Assembly (NCBI RefSeq): GCF_001598295.1
Contig: NZ_BCYR01000006.1
Location: 1 to 64,000, forward strand
Length of the DNA: 64,000 bases
DNA from: Klebsiella ornithinolytica NBRC 105727 = ATCC 31898
GTDB lineage: Bacteria > Pseudomonadota > Gammaproteobacteria > Enterobacterales > Enterobacteriaceae
Direction of reading: 5' to 3'
Both the position numbers and the translations under genes were made by a program. Below, piece after piece: positions 1 to 10,974 of this stretch (the first letter of the stretch is position 1; the number at the start of each line of letters is the position of its first letter). A model generated the notes under the pieces. It had not been told where the DNA came from and did no database searches. It saw nothing but the letters and a program-made list of their open reading frames with translations.

Positions 1-30
1 GGGCGATAGTTATTTTCTTATGGTGACGCG

Positions 31-2694
31 ATGAGCAACTCTTTACCTGACACTGTCTCCCCTACCCTCTCCGGTCAGCCAGAGAATCCGGGTAGCTGGC
101 CGCAAGGTGATTTGACCTGTGCCACCATCAAGGCACACCTCGATATTTTCCAGCGCTGGCTGGGTGAAGCGTTTGATAGCGGTATCGCCGCCGGGCAGCT
201 AATCGAAGCGCGCACCGAATTTATCGACCAGTTGCTCCAGCGCCTGTGGATTGATTTTGGCTTTGGTCCGGTCAGCGATCTGGCGCTGGTCGCGGTCGGG
301 GGGTATGGCCGCGGCGAGCTGCACCCGCTCTCCGACGTCGACCTGCTGATTCTCAGCCGCAAAAAACTCTCCGATGAGCAGGCGCAGAAGGTGGGCGAAC
401 TGCTGACGCTGCTGTGGGATATCAAGCTCGAGGTCGGCCACAGCGTACGCACGCTCGAAGAGTGCCTGCTGGAAGGACTGTCCGATCTTAGCGTCGCGAC
501 CAACCTGATTGAATCTCGCCTGCTGATTGGCGATGTGGCCCTGTTTCTTGAACTGCAGAAACATATCTTCAGCGATGGTTTCTGGCCTTCAGAGAAGTTT
601 TTTGCCGCCAAGGTCGAAGAGCAGAACATCCGCCACCAGCGCTACCACGGCACCAGCTATAACCTCGAACCAGATGTGAAAAGCAGCCCTGGCGGCCTGC
701 GAGATATCCACACCCTACAGTGGGTCGCCCGTCGCCACTTCGGCGCCACCTCGCTGGATGAAATGGTTGGCTTCGGCTTTCTCACCGAAGCCGAACGTAA
801 CGAGCTTAACGAATGTCTGCACCAGCTGTGGCGGATTCGCTTTGCGCTGCACCTCGAGTTAAACCGCTACGATAACCGCCTGCTATTCGACCGCCAGCTC
901 AGCGTCGCCCGCCGACTGCGCTACGAAGGCGAAGGCAATCAGCCTATCGAATACATGATGAAGGATTTTTTCCGCGTCACCCGGCGGGTCAGCGAACTGA
1001 ATCACATGCTGCTCCAGCTGTTTGATGAAGCAATCCTCGCCCTCACCGAAGATGAAAAGCCGCGGCCCATCGATGATGATTTTCAGCTGCGCGGCACGCT
1101 GATTGACCTGCGCGACGATACGCTGTTTATGCGCGAACCGCAGGCGATCCTGCGCATGTTCTATATTATGGTGCGTAACAGCAACATCACCGGCATCTAC
1201 TCCACGACGCTTCGCCACCTGCGCCACGCGCGGCGCCATCTGACGCAGCCGCTGTGCTATATCCCGGAAGCGCGCACGATTTTCCTCAGCATGTTGCGCC
1301 ACCAGGGCGCGGTCAGCCGGGGGCTGTTGCCGATGCACCGCCACAGCGTACTGTGGGCCTATATGCCGCAGTGGTCGCATATTGTGGGCCAGATGCAGTT
1401 TGACCTGTTTCATGCCTATACGGTCGATGAACATACGATCCGCGTGATGCTGAAGCTGGAAAGCTTCGCCAAAGAAGAGACCCGCAGTCGCCACCCGCTG
1501 TGCGTAGAACTGTGGCCTCGCCTGACGCACCCGGAGCTGATTCTGATTGCCGCCCTGTTCCATGATATTGCTAAAGGTCGCGGCGGCGATCATTCTGTCC
1601 TCGGTGCCCAGGATGTGCTGAAATTCGCCGAGCTGCACGGGCTTAACTCGCGGGAAACCCAGCTGGTGGCCTGGCTGGTACGCCATCATCTGTTGATGTC
1701 GGTCACCGCTCAGCGCCGTGATATTCAGGATCCGGAGGTCATCAAGCAGTTTGCCGAAGAGGTGCAAACCGAAAACCGCCTGCGCTACCTGGTGTGCCTG
1801 ACCGTCGCCGATATCTGTGCGACCAACGAAACCTTGTGGAACAGCTGGAAGCAGAGCCTGCTGCGCGAGCTCTATTTCGCCACCGAAAAACAGCTGCGTC
1901 GCGGGATGCAAAGCACGCCAGATATGCGCGAACGGGTACGCCATCATCAGCTGCAGGCGCTGGCGCTCCTGCGGATGGAAAATATTAATGAAGAGGCGCT
2001 GCATCAAATCTGGAATCGCTGCCGCGCCAACTACTTCGTGCGCCATACGCCTAACCAGCTCGCCTGGCACGCCCGCAATTTGCTCAAACACGACCTGAGC
2101 AAACCGATGATCCTGCTCAGCTCGCAGGCCACGCGCGGCGGGACCGAAATTTTTATCTGGAGCCCGGACCGCCCGTACCTGTTTGCCGCCGTCTGTGGCG
2201 AACTGGATCGCCGCAACCTCAGCGTTCACGATGCCCAGATTTTTACCACCCGCGACGGCATGGCGATGGATACCTTTATTGTACTGGAGCCGGACGGCAG
2301 TCCGCTTTCCGCCGATCGCCATGAGATGATCCGCCACGGCCTGGAACAGACCATCACCCAACGCAGCTGGCAGCCGCCGGCCCCGCGCCGTCAGGCGGCG
2401 AAACTTCGCCATTTCTCCGTCGTTACCGAAGTCAATTTCCTGCCAACGCACACCGACAGAAAATCGTTTCTTGAGCTGATTGCGCTCGATCAGCCGGGCC
2501 TGCTGGCTCGCGTGGGTCAGGTGTTCGCCGACCTCAATATTTCGCTTCACGGGGCCAGAATTACGACAATTGGTGAGCGAGTAGAAGATTTATTTATAAT
2601 CGCGACGGCGGACCGGCGTGGGCTTAATAATGCGCTCCAACAAGAAGTACAACAACGGTTGACAGAGGCCCTCAATCCAAACGATAAAGGGTGA
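31..2694 (+). CDS. glnD: GlnD, PII uridylyltransferase / uridylyl-removing enzyme
   Basis: GlnD senses glutamine and adds or removes UMP on the PII proteins GlnB and GlnK, so it controls glutamine synthetase activity and Ntr transcription. The 887-residue protein is full length (E. coli about 890). The nucleotidyltransferase motif [15 protein letters not shown] lies near residues 90-104, with the two catalytic aspartates in SDVD. An HD motif ([13 protein letters not shown]) near residue 511 marks the uridylyl-removing domain. Two C-terminal ACT domains follow; the last contains [14 protein letters not shown]. The start ATG is preceded by a short non-coding stretch at the window edge. dapD follows 35 bp downstream on the same strand. 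Confidence 0.98.
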   Translation: MSNSLPDTVSPTLSGQPENPGSWPQGDLTCATIKAHLDIFQRWLGEAFDSGIAAGQLIEARTEFIDQLLQRLWIDFGFGPVSDLALVAVGGYGRGELHPLSDVDLLILSRKKLSDEQAQKVGELLTLLWDIKLEVGHSVRTLEECLLEGLSDLSVATNLIESRLLIGDVALFLELQKHIFSDGFWPSEKFFAAKVEEQNIRHQRYHGTSYNLEPDVKSSPGGLRDIHTLQWVARRHFGATSLDEMVGFGFLTEAERNELNECLHQLWRIRFALHLELNRYDNRLLFDRQLSVARRLRYEGEGNQPIEYMMKDFFRVTRRVSELNHMLLQLFDEAILALTEDEKPRPIDDDFQLRGTLIDLRDDTLFMREPQAILRMFYIMVRNSNITGIYSTTLRHLRHARRHLTQPLCYIPEARTIFLSMLRHQGAVSRGLLPMHRHSVLWAYMPQWSHIVGQMQFDLFHAYTVDEHTIRVMLKLESFAKEETRSRHPLCVELWPRLTHPELILIAALFHDIAKGRGGDHSVLGAQDVLKFAELHGLNSRETQLVAWLVRHHLLMSVTAQRRDIQDPEVIKQFAEEVQTENRLRYLVCLTVADICATNETLWNSWKQSLLRELYFATEKQLRRGMQSTPDMRERVRHHQLQALALLRMENINEEALHQIWNRCRANYFVRHTPNQLAWHARNLLKHDLSKPMILLSSQATRGGTEIFIWSPDRPYLFAAVCGELDRRNLSVHDAQIFTTRDGMAMDTFIVLEPDGSPLSADRHEMIRHGLEQTITQRSWQPPAPRRQAAKLRHFSVVTEVNFLPTHTDRKSFLELIALDQPGLLARVGQVFADLNISLHGARITTIGERVEDLFIIATADRRGLNNALQQEVQQRLTEALNPNDKG

Positions 2695-2729
2695 CGAACT
2701 TTTAATGTGTAAAGAGAAAGAGTAAAACA

Positions 2730-3554
2730 ATGCAGCAATTACAGAATGTTATTGAGTCCGCTTTTGAGCGTCGCGCCGACATCACGCCGGCAAATGTGGA
2801 TACCGTAACCCGCGAAGCGGTTAACCAGGTGATTTCTCTGCTTGATTCCGGCGCGCTGCGTGTCGCTGAAAAAATCGATGGCCAGTGGGTCACCCATCAA
2901 TGGCTGAAGAAGGCGGTTCTGCTCTCTTTCCGTATTAACGATAACCAGGTTATCGACGGTGCGGAAAGCCGCTACTTCGATAAAGTGCCGATGAAATTCG
3001 CTGACTATGATGAAGCGCGTTTCCAGAAAGAAGGCTTCCGCGTGGTTCCGCCGGCGGCGGTTCGTCAGGGCGCATTTATTGCCCGCAACACCGTGCTGAT
3101 GCCGTCCTACGTCAACATTGGCGCCTACGTTGATGAAGGCTCCATGGTAGATACCTGGGCCACCGTGGGTTCCTGCGCGCAGATCGGTAAAAACGTGCAC
3201 CTGTCCGGCGGCGTCGGCATCGGTGGCGTGCTGGAGCCGCTGCAGGCTAACCCGACAATCATCGAAGACAACTGCTTCATCGGCGCACGCTCTGAAGTGG
3301 TTGAAGGCGTGATCGTTGAAGAAGGTTCCGTGATCTCCATGGGCGTGTACCTGGGTCAAAGCACCAAAATTTACGATCGCGAAACCGGCGAAGTCCATTA
3401 TGGCCGCGTTCCGGCGGGCTCAGTGGTGGTTTCCGGCAACCTGCCGTCGAAAGATGGCAAGTACAGCCTGTACTGCGCCGTTATCGTGAAGAAAGTGGAT
3501 GCGAAAACTCGCGGCAAGGTCGGCATTAACGAACTGCTGCGTACCATCGACTAA
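2730..3554 (+). CDS. dapD: DapD, tetrahydrodipicolinate N-succinyltransferase
   Basis: This cytoplasmic enzyme transfers succinyl from succinyl-CoA to tetrahydrodipicolinate in the succinylase branch of lysine and meso-diaminopimelate synthesis. The 274-residue length is that of the E. coli enzyme. The middle of the protein (about residues 100-240) shows the isoleucine-rich hexapeptide pattern of a left-handed beta helix, for example [16 protein letters not shown] followed by [20 protein letters not shown]. The ATG sits behind the purine-rich AAAGAGAAAGAG. It lies 35 bp after glnD and is closed by a clear terminator, so it may be transcribed with glnD or alone. Confidence 0.98.
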   Translation: MQQLQNVIESAFERRADITPANVDTVTREAVNQVISLLDSGALRVAEKIDGQWVTHQWLKKAVLLSFRINDNQVIDGAESRYFDKVPMKFADYDEARFQKEGFRVVPPAAVRQGAFIARNTVLMPSYVNIGAYVDEGSMVDTWATVGSCAQIGKNVHLSGGVGIGGVLEPLQANPTIIEDNCFIGARSEVVEGVIVEEGSVISMGVYLGQSTKIYDRETGEVHYGRVPAGSVVVSGNLPSKDGKYSLYCAVIVKKVDAKTRGKVGINELLRTID

Positions 3555-3561
3555 GCAGAAT

Positions 3562-3589
3562 AAAAAGCGGGAGATATCCCGCTTTTTTT
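3562..3589 (+). terminator. Rho-independent terminator after dapD
   Basis: A GC-rich inverted repeat (AAAGCGGGA, loop, TCCCGCTTT) is followed by a run of T and begins about 8 bp after the dapD stop. A-tracts before the stem mirror the T-run, so it could also act on the other strand. Confidence 0.9.
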
Positions 3590-3661
3590 ATATTTGAAGC
3601 TGGCGAAGATGGATCTTTTCGTTAATTATTCAAAGGTTATGATGATATCAAAGGTACCGTT

Positions 3662-4051
3662 ATGTACGATAATCTGAAAAGTCTTGGCATTACCAATCCT
3701 GATGAGATCGATCGCTATAGCCTGCGGCAGGAAGCCAACAACGACATTCTGAAAATCTATTTTCAGAAAGACAAAGGCGAGTTCTTCGCCAAAAGCGTCA
3801 AGTTTAAATACCCGCGCCAGCGTAAGACCGTTGTCGCAGATGGCGTAGGCCAGGGGTATAAAGAGGTTCAGGAAATTAGCCCGAATCTGCGCTACGTTAT
3901 CGATGAGCTGGATCAGATCTGCCAGCGCGATCGTACCGAAGTCGACCTCAAACGTAAGATCCTTGACGATCTGCGTCATCTGGAAAGCGTCGTCACTCAT
4001 AAGATCAGTGAAATTGAAGCCGATCTGGAAAAACTGACGCGGAATAAATAA
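3662..4051 (+). CDS. yaeH: YaeH, DUF3461 family protein
   Basis: This 129-residue soluble protein is almost identical to E. coli YaeH (128 residues), whose function I cannot state. It is rich in charged residues. The C-terminal 40 residues ([30 protein letters not shown]) have heptad-like spacing that suggests a coiled coil. There is no signal peptide or membrane segment. It stands alone between dapD and the convergent cdaR. The start is ATG at 3662, preceded by an AAAGGT-like element. Confidence 0.93.
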   Translation: MYDNLKSLGITNPDEIDRYSLRQEANNDILKIYFQKDKGEFFAKSVKFKYPRQRKTVVADGVGQGYKEVQEISPNLRYVIDELDQICQRDRTEVDLKRKILDDLRHLESVVTHKISEIEADLEKLTRNK

Positions 4052-4141
4052 GTTGGTTTTCACTCCCTGGCCGGCGATGCTTTCCGGGGAGAGACCCACA
4101 GCAACCCGGAGAAGACACTGTGTCGCTATCCGGGCTATCTT

Positions 4142-5299
4142 CTAACGCTGTTCATCCAGCTGCAGCGCAATATAAAGCAGCAGACGATCGTCAAAACTCC
4201 CCAGGTCCAGTCCCGTCAGTTCAGCAATACGATTCAGGCGATACTCCAGCGTATTACGATGAATAAACAGCGCCTTTGACGTCGCCAGCGGCTGCACGTT
4301 ATGGCGAAACCAGGCTTGTAGAGTACGCCGCAACAGACCGTTATTATCCATCGCCTTCAGCCTGACCAGAGGACGGGCGAGTTCATTGGCCTGCCAGCCG
4401 CCGCGCAGGCTATCGAGCAGCACCGGTAACATTAAATCCTGATAAAAATAGCTGCGGCTCTCGGGCATCCGCTGTTTGCCGACCATCATCGTGGTACGCG
4501 CGGTGCGCCAGGAACGGGCGATGCTGCCGGGGCCGGTAAAGAAGTTACCCAGCGCCACGCGAAAGCGCAGCTGGCCGTTTTCTTTCATTCGGGCGATCAG
4601 CTGATCGATTCGTTTGCGGTGATCCTCCGCGTCCCAGCGACCAAAGGCATTGAATGCCGGTTTGAGCACCACCATCTCGGTCAGTGAGACAATCGCCACC
4701 AGATTGTTGCGATCGGGCGTGGTCAGGGCGGTTTGCAGCTGCTGCAGTTCGGCCATGGCGCTGTCTACCCCGAGCTGACCGCTATCCACTTCAATCATCG
4801 CGACCACGCGAGGCTGGTTCAGATCGATGCCCAGCCGCTGCGCCCACTCGGTTAAGGCGGGCGTATTCTCTTCTGCCTGAATCAGGTTCATGACCAGCTC
4901 TTCACGCAGGCGGCTATCCTGGGCCAGAAGATGCATTAACCGCGACTGCTCCAGCATCATCTCGGCGGTCATGCACACCAGCTCGCCATATTTGCGCAGC
5001 GTTTCTGGTTCGCCGGTGAGGCCAATCACGCCGACGATCTCCCCCTCCAGACGCAAAGGCAGGTTAATCCCCTGACGCACGCCGTGTAGATGACGAGCAA
5101 CCGCATCATCAATATCCACGACCCGCCCCTGGGAAAGCACCAGCAGCGCCCCTTCGTGCAATTCCCCAATTCGCTCGCGATCGCCGCTGCCGATAATGCG
5201 CCCGCGGGCGTCCATTACGTTGATATTGGTATCAATGATGCGCATCGTTCGCGCAACGATATCCTGCGCCATGTTGGTATCAAGATGCCAGCCAGCCAT
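4142..5299 (-). CDS. cdaR: CdaR, sugar diacid transcriptional activator
   Basis: CdaR activates the operons for D-galactarate, D-glucarate and D-glycerate use in E. coli; none of these target genes is in this window. The 385-residue length equals that of E. coli. The N-terminal half is the sugar-diacid recognition domain (through about residue 130). The C-terminal 55 residues carry the PucR-type helix-turn-helix, recognisable by LFIHRNTLEYRLNRIAELTG. It is encoded leftward, downstream of and separate from degP, and converges on yaeH. Confidence 0.96.
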   Translation of the reverse strand: MAGWHLDTNMAQDIVARTMRIIDTNINVMDARGRIIGSGDRERIGELHEGALLVLSQGRVVDIDDAVARHLHGVRQGINLPLRLEGEIVGVIGLTGEPETLRKYGELVCMTAEMMLEQSRLMHLLAQDSRLREELVMNLIQAEENTPALTEWAQRLGIDLNQPRVVAMIEVDSGQLGVDSAMAELQQLQTALTTPDRNNLVAIVSLTEMVVLKPAFNAFGRWDAEDHRKRIDQLIARMKENGQLRFRVALGNFFTGPGSIARSWRTARTTMMVGKQRMPESRSYFYQDLMLPVLLDSLRGGWQANELARPLVRLKAMDNNGLLRRTLQAWFRHNVQPLATSKALFIHRNTLEYRLNRIAELTGLDLGSFDDRLLLYIALQLDEQR

Positions 5300-5434
5300 G
5301 TAACCCTCCCGTCAACAGGGGGTCAGCATAAAAGAGTTGGCCGAACGTCGCATTGTGCATATGCATAAAGCCAGGCAGAGAAGTATGGAGTTGCGGGTGG
5401 AGTCACAGAAAGGAAAGCGCGGCGGATAGCGGGG

Positions 5435-5472
5435 CAAAAAAAAGCCCCTTCCCGCAACGAGGAGAAGGGGCT
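5435..5472 (-). terminator. Rho-independent terminator after degP
   Basis: The inverted repeat AGCCCCTTC...GAAGGGGCT spans 5443-5472. Read leftward it is followed by eight U residues (the A-run at 5436-5443). It lies about 18 bp after the degP stop. Confidence 0.9.
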
Positions 5473-5489
5473 GGTTTAGCCGTTAGCGA

Positions 5490-6929
5490 TTACTGCATCA
5501 GCAGATAGATAGTGCTATCGCCACGCTGGATGTTCAGCGCCAGCACCGAAGGTTTGGCATCAAAGATTTTGCGCAGATCGGCGATATTTTTCACCGGCTG
5601 CTGGTTAGCGCCGACGATGATGTCGCCTTTCTTGAGGCCAATTTGTGCCGCCGGAGTCCCCGCTTTCACATTATTGACCACCACACCTTTGTCCTGACCT
5701 TTGTTGCTCATTTCCGCACCTTCAATACCATTGAAGATGGTGCTGGAGTCAACCTGAGTCTGGTTGCTCTGCTGCAGTTCGACGGTCGCATTGACCGCTT
5801 TGCCGTCGCGTACCAGTCCCAGCTGGACTTTGCTACCGATAGGCATAGTACCGACTTGCGCACGCAGCGCCGCGAAGCTGCTGATAGGCTTACCGTTCAG
5901 CGAGGTAATCACGTCACCGGCTTTGATACCGGCCTTCGCCGCCGCAGAACCCGGCATAACCTGGCTGACGAAGGCACCGCGCTGCGCATCGACCTTCATC
6001 GCTTTCGCCAGTTCAGAGTTCAGCTCGGTCCCCATAATACCCAGCTCGCCGCGTTTCACCTGGCCATACTTGACCATCTGCTCGGTCAGGTTTTTGACCA
6101 TGTTACTCGGGATGGCAAAACCGATACCGATATTGCCGCCGTCCGGCGCCAGGATCGCGGTATTAATCCCGATCAGTTCGCCGTTCAGGTTAACCAGCGC
6201 ACCGCCGGAGTTACCGCGGTTGATCGCCGCATCGGTCTGGATAAAGTTTTCGTAGTTTTCAACGTTCAGGCCGCTACGGCCAAGCGCGGAGACAATACCC
6301 GAAGTGACGGTTTCACCCAGACCAAACGGGTTACCGATCGCGACGGTGTAGTCACCGACGCGCAGCGCATCGGAATCTGCCAGCTTAATCGCCGTCAGAT
6401 TTTTCGGATCCTGAATCTGGATCAGCGCAATATCGGAACGCGGATCTTTGCCAACGACTTTGGCATCAAACTTACGTCCGTCGCTCAGCTGTACTTTAAT
6501 CGTGGTCGCATTATCCACAACGTGGTTATTGGTCACGACATAGCCTTTAGCCGCATCGATGATCACCCCGGAGCCCAGCGCCATAAATTTCTGCTGCTGA
6601 CCGCCATCACCCGGCGCCCCGCCGCCCTGTCCACCGCCCTGACAGAACGGAGAACTCTGGAACGGCGAACCATCCTGGCAGAACGGTGAATTATCACCAA
6701 AGAACTGCTGGAAGTTACGCGGCATCCGCGGAGTGTTGACCGTTGTGCTGCCTTCAACATTAATGCTGACAACCGACGGCATCACTTTTTCCAGCATCGG
6801 GGCCAGGCTTGGCATTTGCTGTGTACTTGAGGCCGAAGAGGACGTTTCTGCCGCGCTCGCAGAGAGCGGGGATAACGCCAGACCTAAACTCAGAGCCAGT
6901 GCACTCATTGCTAACGTGGTTTTTTTCAT
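5490..6929 (-). CDS. degP: DegP (HtrA), periplasmic serine protease and chaperone
   Basis: DegP degrades or refolds misfolded envelope proteins in the periplasm. I chose the start at 6929 because it gives a classical 26-residue signal peptide (MKKTTLAMSALALSLG... ending SASA); a frame 10 codons longer would spoil it. The 479-residue precursor is a few residues longer than that of E. coli. The catalytic triad is visible as H136 (NNHVVDN), D166 (SDIALI) and S241 (GNSGGAL). Two PDZ domains follow. The two cysteines of the regulatory loop (SPFCQ twice, near residues 84 and 96) are conserved, and the Gly-rich loop after them is slightly expanded. Confidence 0.98.
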   Translation of the reverse strand: MKKTTLAMSALALSLGLALSPLSASAAETSSSASSTQQMPSLAPMLEKVMPSVVSINVEGSTTVNTPRMPRNFQQFFGDNSPFCQDGSPFQSSPFCQGGGQGGGAPGDGGQQQKFMALGSGVIIDAAKGYVVTNNHVVDNATTIKVQLSDGRKFDAKVVGKDPRSDIALIQIQDPKNLTAIKLADSDALRVGDYTVAIGNPFGLGETVTSGIVSALGRSGLNVENYENFIQTDAAINRGNSGGALVNLNGELIGINTAILAPDGGNIGIGFAIPSNMVKNLTEQMVKYGQVKRGELGIMGTELNSELAKAMKVDAQRGAFVSQVMPGSAAAKAGIKAGDVITSLNGKPISSFAALRAQVGTMPIGSKVQLGLVRDGKAVNATVELQQSNQTQVDSSTIFNGIEGAEMSNKGQDKGVVVNNVKAGTPAAQIGLKKGDIIVGANQQPVKNIADLRKIFDAKPSVLALNIQRGDSTIYLLMQ

Positions 6930-6978
6930 ATGTCTCAATCTCGATTTTAGATAATGCAAATTGCTATGTATGTGACTA

Positions 6979-7006
6979 TCAGAGTCATTTTATCGCGCTA
7001 AGTTCC
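6979..7006 (-). promoter_or_regulatory. Sigma-E promoter of degP
   Basis: On the minus strand GGAACTT (7000-7006) and TCTGA (6979-6983) are separated by 16 bp, matching the sigma-E (RpoE) consensus and the known E. coli degP promoter arrangement. It ends about 50 bp upstream of the degP start. Confidence 0.88.
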
Positions 7007-7063
7007 GGAATTAAGCATCTGGAAAAAGTAAAAATTTATTGTTCGTCTTTACAAAACCTGTAC

Positions 7064-8578
7064 TTATTCCACCGCCATCAAGCGTCGATATTCATCCCAT
7101 GCATACAAATCCGTCATCCCACTGATATAGTCCTGTATCAGACGGCAGCGATAATAATATTCCATCACCGGAAATTCTTCAGCATCGCGCGAAACCTTAT
7201 TTACTGCTTCAACATAGGCCAGCCGATGACGCGTCGAAAGTTTCTGGAACAAGCGCGAGGCGATAGGTAAGCTCCTCACCCGCTCTTTCTCCACTAATAA
7301 GCTAAACTCCTCCAGCGATAATTTTAACAGCGGCTCATAGATATCCAGAAGACCGCTAATCACCCGATAGCCTTGTAATTCCAGCTGCTCAACGTCTGGA
7401 TGACTAAACACATGTTTTATCGCAACGTTTTTATATAGTTCCAGCAGCTGACTGCAGTCGCTATCGTCCTCAAGCAGCGCATGATTAAAATCACCGGCAA
7501 AGATCTTCGGTAAATTATCGATAAACCGGCGTGCCGCATACGGCACCAGTTTATTCAGCGTGTTGACCCGTAAATACATAAAGAACTGATCTTCTGTACT
7601 TCGACTCAGAGAATTCGCGCGCGATTTATCCCAGGCATTTTCTACCACTTGCGAAAATAAAGAACCTTTTTCATGCTGCCCCCACGCCTCGTGAAGCAGC
7701 TGATAAAGTTGTTCTACGCTGAAAATACGTTTTTCTACCGCATCCTCAAGATCGGCCACACAATATGAGATATCGTCCGCCGCCTCCATAATCCAGGTCA
7801 AAGGAAAACGATTGTAAGGAGCCAGCTCCAGTTCTTTACGCAACCTCGCAATATAGCCCTCTTCGGCTAAATAATAACCAGGCTTCTTCATTAAATAACT
7901 GTGGCTGGAGGGAAGTTCTCCCCGCCACCACGCCGGGCGCGTATATTTTAGAATGCAGCCAACCTGCGCCCAGGTCAGATTCATCCGCATCAGGGTATGC
8001 ACTAAGCGAATACCCTGCGCGTTGCCTTCAAACCAGCACAGATCCTGACGAACTTTGCTCCGCAGCACATTCAGTTCGTCAGCGCCCTCCTGCAAACGGA
8101 GCGCCTCCACCGTACAACGATCCTGCGCTAACGGCGCGCCGGCGGCATCGTCAGGCGCGAGCCGCTGACGGAACCAGTCATTAATCGCCGCCTCGCCAAA
8201 ATGGCCGAACGGCGGATTGCCGATGTCATGCATCAGGCAGGCCATTTCCACCACGCTCTCAAACGGTCCGGTGAGTTCATCCAGCCCATAGGCTTCCAGC
8301 AGACGCTGCTCTTTCAGGCGACTGAGGATCTCTTTGGCGATATAGCGTCCCACCTGCTGAACTTCAAGGGAGTGGGTTAAACGAGTCCGCACCGCGGCAT
8401 TACGTTCCAGCGGGAAGACCTGGGTTTTTTGCTGTAAACGGCGGATTGCCGGCGAGTTGATAATGCGCCCGCGATCGCTTTCAAAAATACGCAGGATCTC
8501 ACGTTCCGTTTCGACCCCCTGCGGCGAGCGGTAGCGCCGACGCCAGTTAATCTTGTTGCGAAAATCAATCTTTGCCAT
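7064..8578 (-). CDS. dgt: Dgt, deoxyguanosine triphosphate triphosphohydrolase
   Basis: Dgt hydrolyses dGTP to deoxyguanosine and tripolyphosphate in the cytoplasm. The product is 504 residues (E. coli 505). The start at 8578 (MAKIDF) is chosen because E. coli Dgt begins in the same way; an ATG 14 codons upstream is in frame but has no homologous sequence. The HD-superfamily metal motif ([14 protein letters not shown]) lies near residue 125, and the N-terminal RRYRSPQG and [18 protein letters not shown] segments are family hallmarks. It is divergent from mtnN with about 85 bp between them. Confidence 0.97.
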   Translation of the reverse strand: MAKIDFRNKINWRRRYRSPQGVETEREILRIFESDRGRIINSPAIRRLQQKTQVFPLERNAAVRTRLTHSLEVQQVGRYIAKEILSRLKEQRLLEAYGLDELTGPFESVVEMACLMHDIGNPPFGHFGEAAINDWFRQRLAPDDAAGAPLAQDRCTVEALRLQEGADELNVLRSKVRQDLCWFEGNAQGIRLVHTLMRMNLTWAQVGCILKYTRPAWWRGELPSSHSYLMKKPGYYLAEEGYIARLRKELELAPYNRFPLTWIMEAADDISYCVADLEDAVEKRIFSVEQLYQLLHEAWGQHEKGSLFSQVVENAWDKSRANSLSRSTEDQFFMYLRVNTLNKLVPYAARRFIDNLPKIFAGDFNHALLEDDSDCSQLLELYKNVAIKHVFSHPDVEQLELQGYRVISGLLDIYEPLLKLSLEEFSLLVEKERVRSLPIASRLFQKLSTRHRLAYVEAVNKVSRDAEEFPVMEYYYRCRLIQDYISGMTDLYAWDEYRRLMAVE

Positions 8579-8662
8579 GGCCTCTCCCGCGCGAGCAATA
8601 ACGTTTCCCTTTGAGTGCATGATAGACTATGCAACTAAACCTGACACATCGCGAGTAAATCT

Positions 8663-9361
8663 ATGAAAATCGGCATTATTGGCGCTATGGAAGAAGAAGT
8701 TACCCTTCTGCGCGACAAAATCGAAAACCGTCAGACTCTGACCCATGGCGGGAGCGAAATCTACACCGGCCAGTTGAACGGCACCGATGTCGCCCTGTTA
8801 AAATCAGGCATTGGCAAAGTGGCGGCAGCGATGGGCGCGGCCCTGCTGCTGGAGATTTGCAAGCCGGACGTGATTATCAACACCGGCTCCGCAGGCGGAC
8901 TGGCGTCGACGCTGAAAGTCGGCGACATCGTCATCTCCGACGAGACCCGCTACCACGATGCCGACGTCACCGCCTTTGGTTATGAGTATGGCCAGCTGCC
9001 AGGCTGCCCGGCAGGCTTCAAAGCCGACGATAAGCTGATTGCCGCCGCGCAAAGCTGCATCGAAGCGCTGAATCTGCACGCGGTGCGCGGCCTGATCGTC
9101 AGCGGTGACGCCTTCATCAACGGCTCGGTCGGGCTGGCGAAAATCCGCCACAACTTCCCGCAGGCTGTAGCGGTTGAAATGGAAGCAACGGCGATTGCCC
9201 ATGTTTGCCACAACTTCGGCGTGCCGTTCGTGGTGGTACGCGCGATTTCCGACGTGGCGGATCAGCAGTCTCACCTGAGCTTTGATGAGTTCCTCACCGT
9301 TGCCGCCAAACAGTCCACGCTGATGGTGGAAAAACTGGTACAGACGCTGGCGCGTGGCTAA
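8663..9361 (+). CDS. mtnN: MtnN, 5'-methylthioadenosine/S-adenosylhomocysteine nucleosidase
   Basis: MtnN removes adenine from methylthioadenosine, S-adenosylhomocysteine and 5'-deoxyadenosine, and so supports methionine salvage, AI-2 production and radical-SAM enzymes. Its 232 residues equal E. coli Pfs. The nucleosidase fold motifs INTGSAGGL and [11 protein letters not shown] are visible, and the catalytic Asp is in [10 protein letters not shown] near residue 197. Methylthioadenosine is the by-product of SpeE, encoded at the other end of this window. The gene overlaps btuF by 8 bp, so the two are co-translated. Confidence 0.98.
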   Translation: MKIGIIGAMEEEVTLLRDKIENRQTLTHGGSEIYTGQLNGTDVALLKSGIGKVAAAMGAALLLEICKPDVIINTGSAGGLASTLKVGDIVISDETRYHDADVTAFGYEYGQLPGCPAGFKADDKLIAAAQSCIEALNLHAVRGLIVSGDAFINGSVGLAKIRHNFPQAVAVEMEATAIAHVCHNFGVPFVVVRAISDVADQQSHLSFDEFLTVAAKQSTLMVEKLVQTLARG

Positions 9362-10151
9362 GTCGCTAAAACGGGCGCTTGCCGCTCTGCTGCTTACCCC
9401 GGCGTGGCTCTTCGCCGCGCCGCGGGTTATCACGCTATCCCCCTCCAATACCGAACTGGCCTTTGCCGCCGGTATTACGCCGGTTGGCGTCAGCAGCCAT
9501 TCCGATTATCCGCCGCAAGCGGCCGGTATCGAACAGGTTGCCAGCTGGCAAGGGATGAACCTGGAACGCATTGTCGCGTTGCAGCCGGACCTGATTCTGG
9601 CATGGCGCGGCGGCAATGCCGAGCGGCAGGTTAATCAACTGAGCGCGCTGGGGATCAAGGTACTCTGGGTCAATACCGCGACGATTGAAGAGATCATTGC
9701 GACGCTGCGACAGCTGGCGCAGTGGAGTCCGCAGCCGGAAAAGGCTCGCGCATCCGCACAGCGAATGCAGGACGACTATGATGCCCTCAAAGCCCGCTAC
9801 GCACATACGCCGAAAAAACGCGTCTTTCTGCAGTTTGGCAGCAATCCCCTTTTTACCAGCAGTCGGGGATCGATTCAGGACCAGGTGCTGACGTTGTGCG
9901 GCGGTGACAACATTTTTGCCTCCAGCCCGGTTCCCTGGCCCCAGGTGAGTCGTGAACAGGTCCTGGCAAGGCAGCCTCAGGCCATTGTTATCGCCGGTGA
10001 TGCCAGCAGACTCCCTGAAGTTGAACGTTACTGGCATAATCAGTTAAAAATTTCCCTGATTGCAGTAGATGGCGACTGGTTTGAACGCGCAAGCCCGCGT
10101 ATTATCCTCGCCGCAAAACAGCTCTGCGAGGCGCTCGGGCAGGTCAAATAG
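9354..10151 (+). CDS. btuF: BtuF, vitamin B12 periplasmic binding protein
   Basis: BtuF captures cobalamin in the periplasm and delivers it to the BtuCD ABC importer, which is not encoded here. The 265-residue precursor matches E. coli BtuF. It begins at GTG inside the end of mtnN ([21 protein letters not shown]), and the signal peptide is cleaved before [16 protein letters not shown]. That segment, ITPVGVS and [14 protein letters not shown] are typical of class III binding proteins. Two glutamates are expected to salt-bridge to BtuC arginines. The overlap with mtnN is conserved in E. coli. Confidence 0.96.
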   Translation: MAKSLKRALAALLLTPAWLFAAPRVITLSPSNTELAFAAGITPVGVSSHSDYPPQAAGIEQVASWQGMNLERIVALQPDLILAWRGGNAERQVNQLSALGIKVLWVNTATIEEIIATLRQLAQWSPQPEKARASAQRMQDDYDALKARYAHTPKKRVFLQFGSNPLFTSSRGSIQDQVLTLCGGDNIFASSPVPWPQVSREQVLARQPQAIVIAGDASRLPEVERYWHNQLKISLIAVDGDWFERASPRIILAAKQLCEALGQVK

Positions 10152-10293
10152 CGCCGTTTGCGCAGGGTAATAACGACATCCGCTACAGAGAACGCCAGTG
10201 TAACCGACATACATACGGTTGGCGGACGCCGTGCGGGTGCAATTTGGTGAGTAAAAATAGCCTAAGGATCCGGGCGCTTAACGAGAACTGACG

Positions 10294-10917
10294 ATGCTTG
10301 TCTATTGGCTGGATATTATTGGCACCGCCGTATTTGCTATCTCGGGCGTATTGCTGGCCGGTAAACTCCGGATGGATCCCTTTGGCGTGCTGGTGCTCGG
10401 CGTTGTCACCGCCGTGGGCGGTGGGACCATTCGCGATATGGCGCTCGCCAACGGCCCGGTGTTCTGGGTAAAAGACCCCACTGATCTGGTGGTGGCGATG
10501 GTCACCAGCATGCTGACCATTCTGCTGGTGCGCCAGCCACGCCGACTGCCGAAATGGATATTGCCGGTGCTTGATGCCGTTGGTCTGGCGGTATTTGTCG
10601 GCATCGGAGTGAATAAAGCGTTTCTGGCCCACAGCGGCCCGCTGGTCGCTATCTGTATGGGTGTCGTCACCGGCGTAGGCGGCGGGATCATTCGCGACGT
10701 ACTGGCGCGCGAAATTCCGATGATTTTACGCACGGAAATCTATGCCACGGCCTGTATTGTCGGCGGTATCGTGCACGCCACGGCCTATGACACTTTTCAT
10801 GTTTCGCTGCAGAACTCGGCGATGATGGGCATGGTCGTCACGCTGATGATTCGCCTTGCGGCCATCCGTTGGCATCTGAAGCTGCCGACTTTTGCCCTCG
10901 ATGATCACGGGCGATAG
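10294..10917 (+). CDS. yadS: YadS, TRIC-family inner-membrane channel
   Basis: This 207-residue inner-membrane protein belongs to the UPF0126/TRIC family of trimeric cation channels. It has seven hydrophobic segments arranged as two repeats of three helices plus one. Each repeat carries the hallmark glycine kink: GGGTIRD near residue 45 and GGGIIRD near residue 130. The physiological ion in bacteria is not certain. It follows btuF after 142 bp containing an imperfect hairpin (10,193-10,224) and converges on erpA. Confidence 0.93.
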   Translation: MLVYWLDIIGTAVFAISGVLLAGKLRMDPFGVLVLGVVTAVGGGTIRDMALANGPVFWVKDPTDLVVAMVTSMLTILLVRQPRRLPKWILPVLDAVGLAVFVGIGVNKAFLAHSGPLVAICMGVVTGVGGGIIRDVLAREIPMILRTEIYATACIVGGIVHATAYDTFHVSLQNSAMMGMVVTLMIRLAAIRWHLKLPTFALDDHGR

Positions 10918-10929
10918 AACGGGGAAATT

Positions 10930-10956
10930 GCCCCGGCGGAGAAAAACTACCGGGGC
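10930..10956. terminator. Hairpin between convergent yadS and erpA
   Basis: GCCCCGG and CCGGGGC flank a 13-nt loop containing an A-run. It sits between two convergent genes and could terminate either; neither strand has a strong U-tract directly after the stem. Confidence 0.55.
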
Positions 10957-10974
10957 GAGAATCCAGTGCGGGGA

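Noticed and set aside
883-2550. 555-codon open frame on the minus strand inside glnD
   Set aside because: It is the antisense shadow of glnD in GC-rich DNA. It has His/Gln/Arg-rich composition, no domain, and glnD is unmistakable.
5643-6689. 348-codon plus-strand frame antisense to degP
   Set aside because: No recognisable domain; it mirrors degP codon bias, and degP has its full catalytic triad and promoter.
7021-7064. Possible CpxR boxes upstream of degP
   Set aside because: GTAAA-like pairs are present, but the spacing is not the expected five bases; not convincing without a matrix score.
10193-10224. Imperfect hairpin between btuF and yadS as a riboswitch
   Set aside because: No cobalamin riboswitch core was seen; the gap is too short and the stem is interrupted. 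Possibly a weak terminator.
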